A stretch of DNA of 64,000 nt from Clusia tigrina (lineage: Eukaryota > Arthropoda > Insecta > Diptera > Clusiidae): assembly GCA_920105625.2 (NCBI GenBank), contig OV050032.1, positions 129,253,829 to 129,317,828 of the forward strand. The letters run 5' to 3'. The translations under genes were made by a program, and so were the position numbers. The notes under the pieces are model-generated. The model saw only the letters and a list, made by a program, of their open reading frames with translations. It did no database searches and had not been told where the DNA came from. Of the stretch, positions 61,871 through 64,000 are shown one piece after another. How positions within the stretch are numbered: position 1 is the first letter of the stretch; the number at the start of each line of letters is the position of its first letter.

Positions 61871-64000
61871 CCTTTGTTGGAACTGTCTCTCCTTGCATTC
61901 CGCTGACCGATGTCCCATTCGTCCACATGAGAAGCATCACAACCCCTGTTGGGTGTTGCTTATCGTTGGTTCAATTCTAGAATTCTAATTTGGTCGCTGC
62001 TGACCACTCCCAGTGTTAAAAGCATTTCTTCCTTTGTTATTTCCTTCCGCTGGGTTAACTCGGGGACTACTACTCCTGATGTGCCTCAAGGGTGGATTGG
62101 GGCGCCTTGTACCTGGCTGCCTTCTACTTTGATCCCATTTAGTGTCTACCTGGCACTGTCTACTTGCCTCATGGCCATAAGTTTGGCACTCCATACAGTA
62201 GGGCGTATTTTTGCGTGTAACGCATTCGTCACTTGTATGACCTTGCTTACAGCAGAATGAACAGACCGGTATTGCCTGACGCAACTCCCCGTCTGTTCGT
62301 CTCCCGTCCCGCTTTGCACCTCCATATGTACCTGTACCGGTGTCGTAAGCTCCTTCATGTGCGCGTGAGTCAGTCACGTACGCTTCTCCGCCTCTTGCTA
62401 CAGCCACAGGTACGTCCCGCCTGTTAAATACGGCATTTACTTCACTGGCACTAGGTTGACTTCTTTCCACCAGAAACTGCGCCCTGATGGATTCCTCTAC
62501 CAACTCTTCCAGAGTCCCGGTCCGAATACCCAGCATGTGCAGCCTAAATGCAGGCTCCCTCAGTCCCACTACAAAAGCTGTCAAACCGACTTGTCAACTT
62601 CATATAGCAGCGCCTTGTCCTCCACACCGTTGTACTTGCCACGAATGATTTCAGTCGCAAACCCCTGCAATGTGCTCAATCGCCTAGCAAAGACTCGTAT
62701 CTCTTCGCCTTCCAACTGCCGAGCTACCCTCATTTCCTGAGTGACTTCTTCCAACGTTCTCGTTTTCAAGTACGTTTTCTTTATTAACGTATACAATTCT
62801 TCCACGCTACTAAAGCTTTTTGGCAAAACCATATTGTACGCATCTCCAAACAACCTCTGTTTCACACAATCGAGAAAGTTTTGCAATTCGTCAGGACGAA
62901 TACTCCTCTTTGCTAGTTCACACCCCTAGATAAATCGATGAACCTCCGATCCTAAATCCACCGACTCCGCAGTAAACACAGGTACTAGCCTGGACACGGT
63001 CTTGGAGATATCCTCGATACCCATTTTACTTATTCTTGTTCTTGTTTTACTTATGGCTGGTAAAACTTCAGCGTTATATTTTTGGGTGGCTTCCAAATGC
63101 ACTTCTCCCGGATCTGAGATGTACTTAACCAGTTACGGACTCAAACTTATTAATCTTCGACCGTTTGCTCGTACAGGCGAAATACTGTCCACTGTATCGA
63201 GACTTTGCTGCACTGTTACTGTTTCTGGGTCGTTTGACGGATATACCTGATTTTTATTATTTATCGGACTTTCCGGAGAAAATGGCTCGACACCGATTTC
63301 AGATGCGCCAAGCAAAAATTCCGCTTGCCTTTCTTCACTAAAAACTAATCTTGGCTTTACCATGCGGCTTTAAATATTCCGGCCAGCGTACTTCCGGAGG
63401 CAATGTCAATACCATCTGTGTAAAGCCAGCCGATGCTGATTTTGATCTCTCCTTTTTCGGTGAGGTCCTATTGGTAGCCCGTTCCCTTTTTAATTCTACA
63501 CACTCCTTCTCCAACAGCGGTGCTGCTTCCTCTGTTTCCGTCAATCTCTGAGAAAGTTCCTTTACCTTATTCTCAAGATATTCCTTTTCTACTTTCAAAT
63601 GCTCTGTTTTCTTATGAAAATTGAACTACTTTTCTTGTCTTTTTGGATTTCTGTTAAGGCTTGATCTGCTACTTCTAATGGTGACAGAGCTCCTCTGACG
63701 TTCGCCTATTTCCATAATTCCTGAGCTTCTTCCCTGCTCGTAATACCCTCTCCGTAAAAAGATCCACCTCCGTTCTTACTGTTCTTAACTCGTCCTGTGC
63801 GTCCTCCTTTCTCTTTAACGGAGACCCTCGATGCCTCAATCGTTGCTAATTCCGACTCGAATACTTTAAGCCACTCTGACACTAAATTCTCCACATATCC
63901 ATGAAAACCCGTCGCAAAGTACTTGTCGTCCCTACAGACCTCCTTGTGCGGCAGCAATTTTGCGTGGTTGCTGTTAAATTTTTCCACCAAGCCTCGCAAC
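61870..64000 (-). pseudogene. gag: E1b gag, decayed and partial
   Basis: Pieces: 63706-64000 (N-terminal helical part, runs off the edge), a TAG and short shift near 63700-63630, 63338-63598 (coiled coil YLENKVKELSQRL), 63133-63363, 62581-62886 (capsid-like), 61985-62584 with zinc knuckles CSFCCKQGHTSDEC and CMECQTYGHEASRQC. The third knuckle is damaged around 61900-61980. At the site where E1 gag changes frame (2477-2483), E1b is in a single frame. Confidence 0.88.

Larger units (their letters stand above)
55030..64000 (-). mobile_element. Gypsy-family element E1b, decayed relative of E1 (runs off window)
   Basis: Same structure as E1 on the opposite strand: 3' LTR (55030-55508), polypurine tract, long 3' region, pol (about 58090-61870) and gag (about 61870 to beyond 64000). 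The 5' LTR is outside the window. Pol is close to E1 at protein level, but has many stops and frame changes; gag is more diverged. The slippery heptamer and inner stem at the gag-pol overlap are conserved. Confidence 0.93.

Overview
The window looks like a block of transposable elements from a fly genome. I found no host protein gene that I can defend. The evidence for an insect, probably a higher dipteran (drosophilid or tephritid-like), is the company of families: an errantivirus-type gypsy element with an env remnant, further gypsy elements, a copia element primed from the anticodon half of initiator tRNA-Met, R1-clade and jockey-clade LINEs, mariners and a P-element-like relic, with AT-rich DNA and TATG/TACA microsatellites between them. 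The exact genus is not readable from this.

Layout, left to right. (1) 1-14727: a minus-strand gypsy element (F: LTR, gag, protease, RT, RNase H, integrase) is split by a young, plus-strand gypsy element (E1, 271-11382) with 469-bp LTRs and a CCAC target duplication. E1 has a long open pol, reached from gag by an apparent -1 frameshift signal. (2) 14728-22556: two R1-clade LINEs on the minus strand. LINE1 keeps gag and part of the endonuclease but has no RT. LINE2 is nearly full length, sits in GT/GTAT microsatellite DNA, and carries a 556-bp block of a ~195-bp satellite. (3) 22557-25842: AT-rich DNA with copy 1 of a dispersed repeat (called D). (4) 25843-45558: a decayed errantivirus-like element (E, gag-pol-env, plus strand) that has taken five insertions: a tRNA-derived SINE, a 4.35-kb non-autonomous LTR element with its own ORF, a 4.37-kb copia element, a 1.3-kb mariner, and a 0.92-kb deleted mariner in its right LTR. 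(5) 45559-55029: an E1-related LTR fragment (E4), repeat D copy 2, a long (AT)n tract, a second deleted mariner, a jockey-like LINE fragment, repeat D copy 3, and a P-element-like transposase relic. (6) 55030-64000: a second, decayed member of the E1 family (E1b) on the minus strand, running off the window.

How the parts relate. The autonomous parts (pol of E1, the copia and LINE reverse transcriptases) are the only ones that could act in trans. The two deleted mariners share one in-frame deletion and both keep a 213-codon ORF, so they look like members of one amplified non-autonomous family. The density of nested insertions on both strands, with an errantivirus as main host, is what pericentromeric heterochromatin or a piRNA cluster looks like; that is inference and needs small-RNA data.

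Limits: identities and boundaries were judged by eye. LTR ends with matching target duplications (E1, copia, the non-autonomous element, the mariners) are firm; other ends are approximate.
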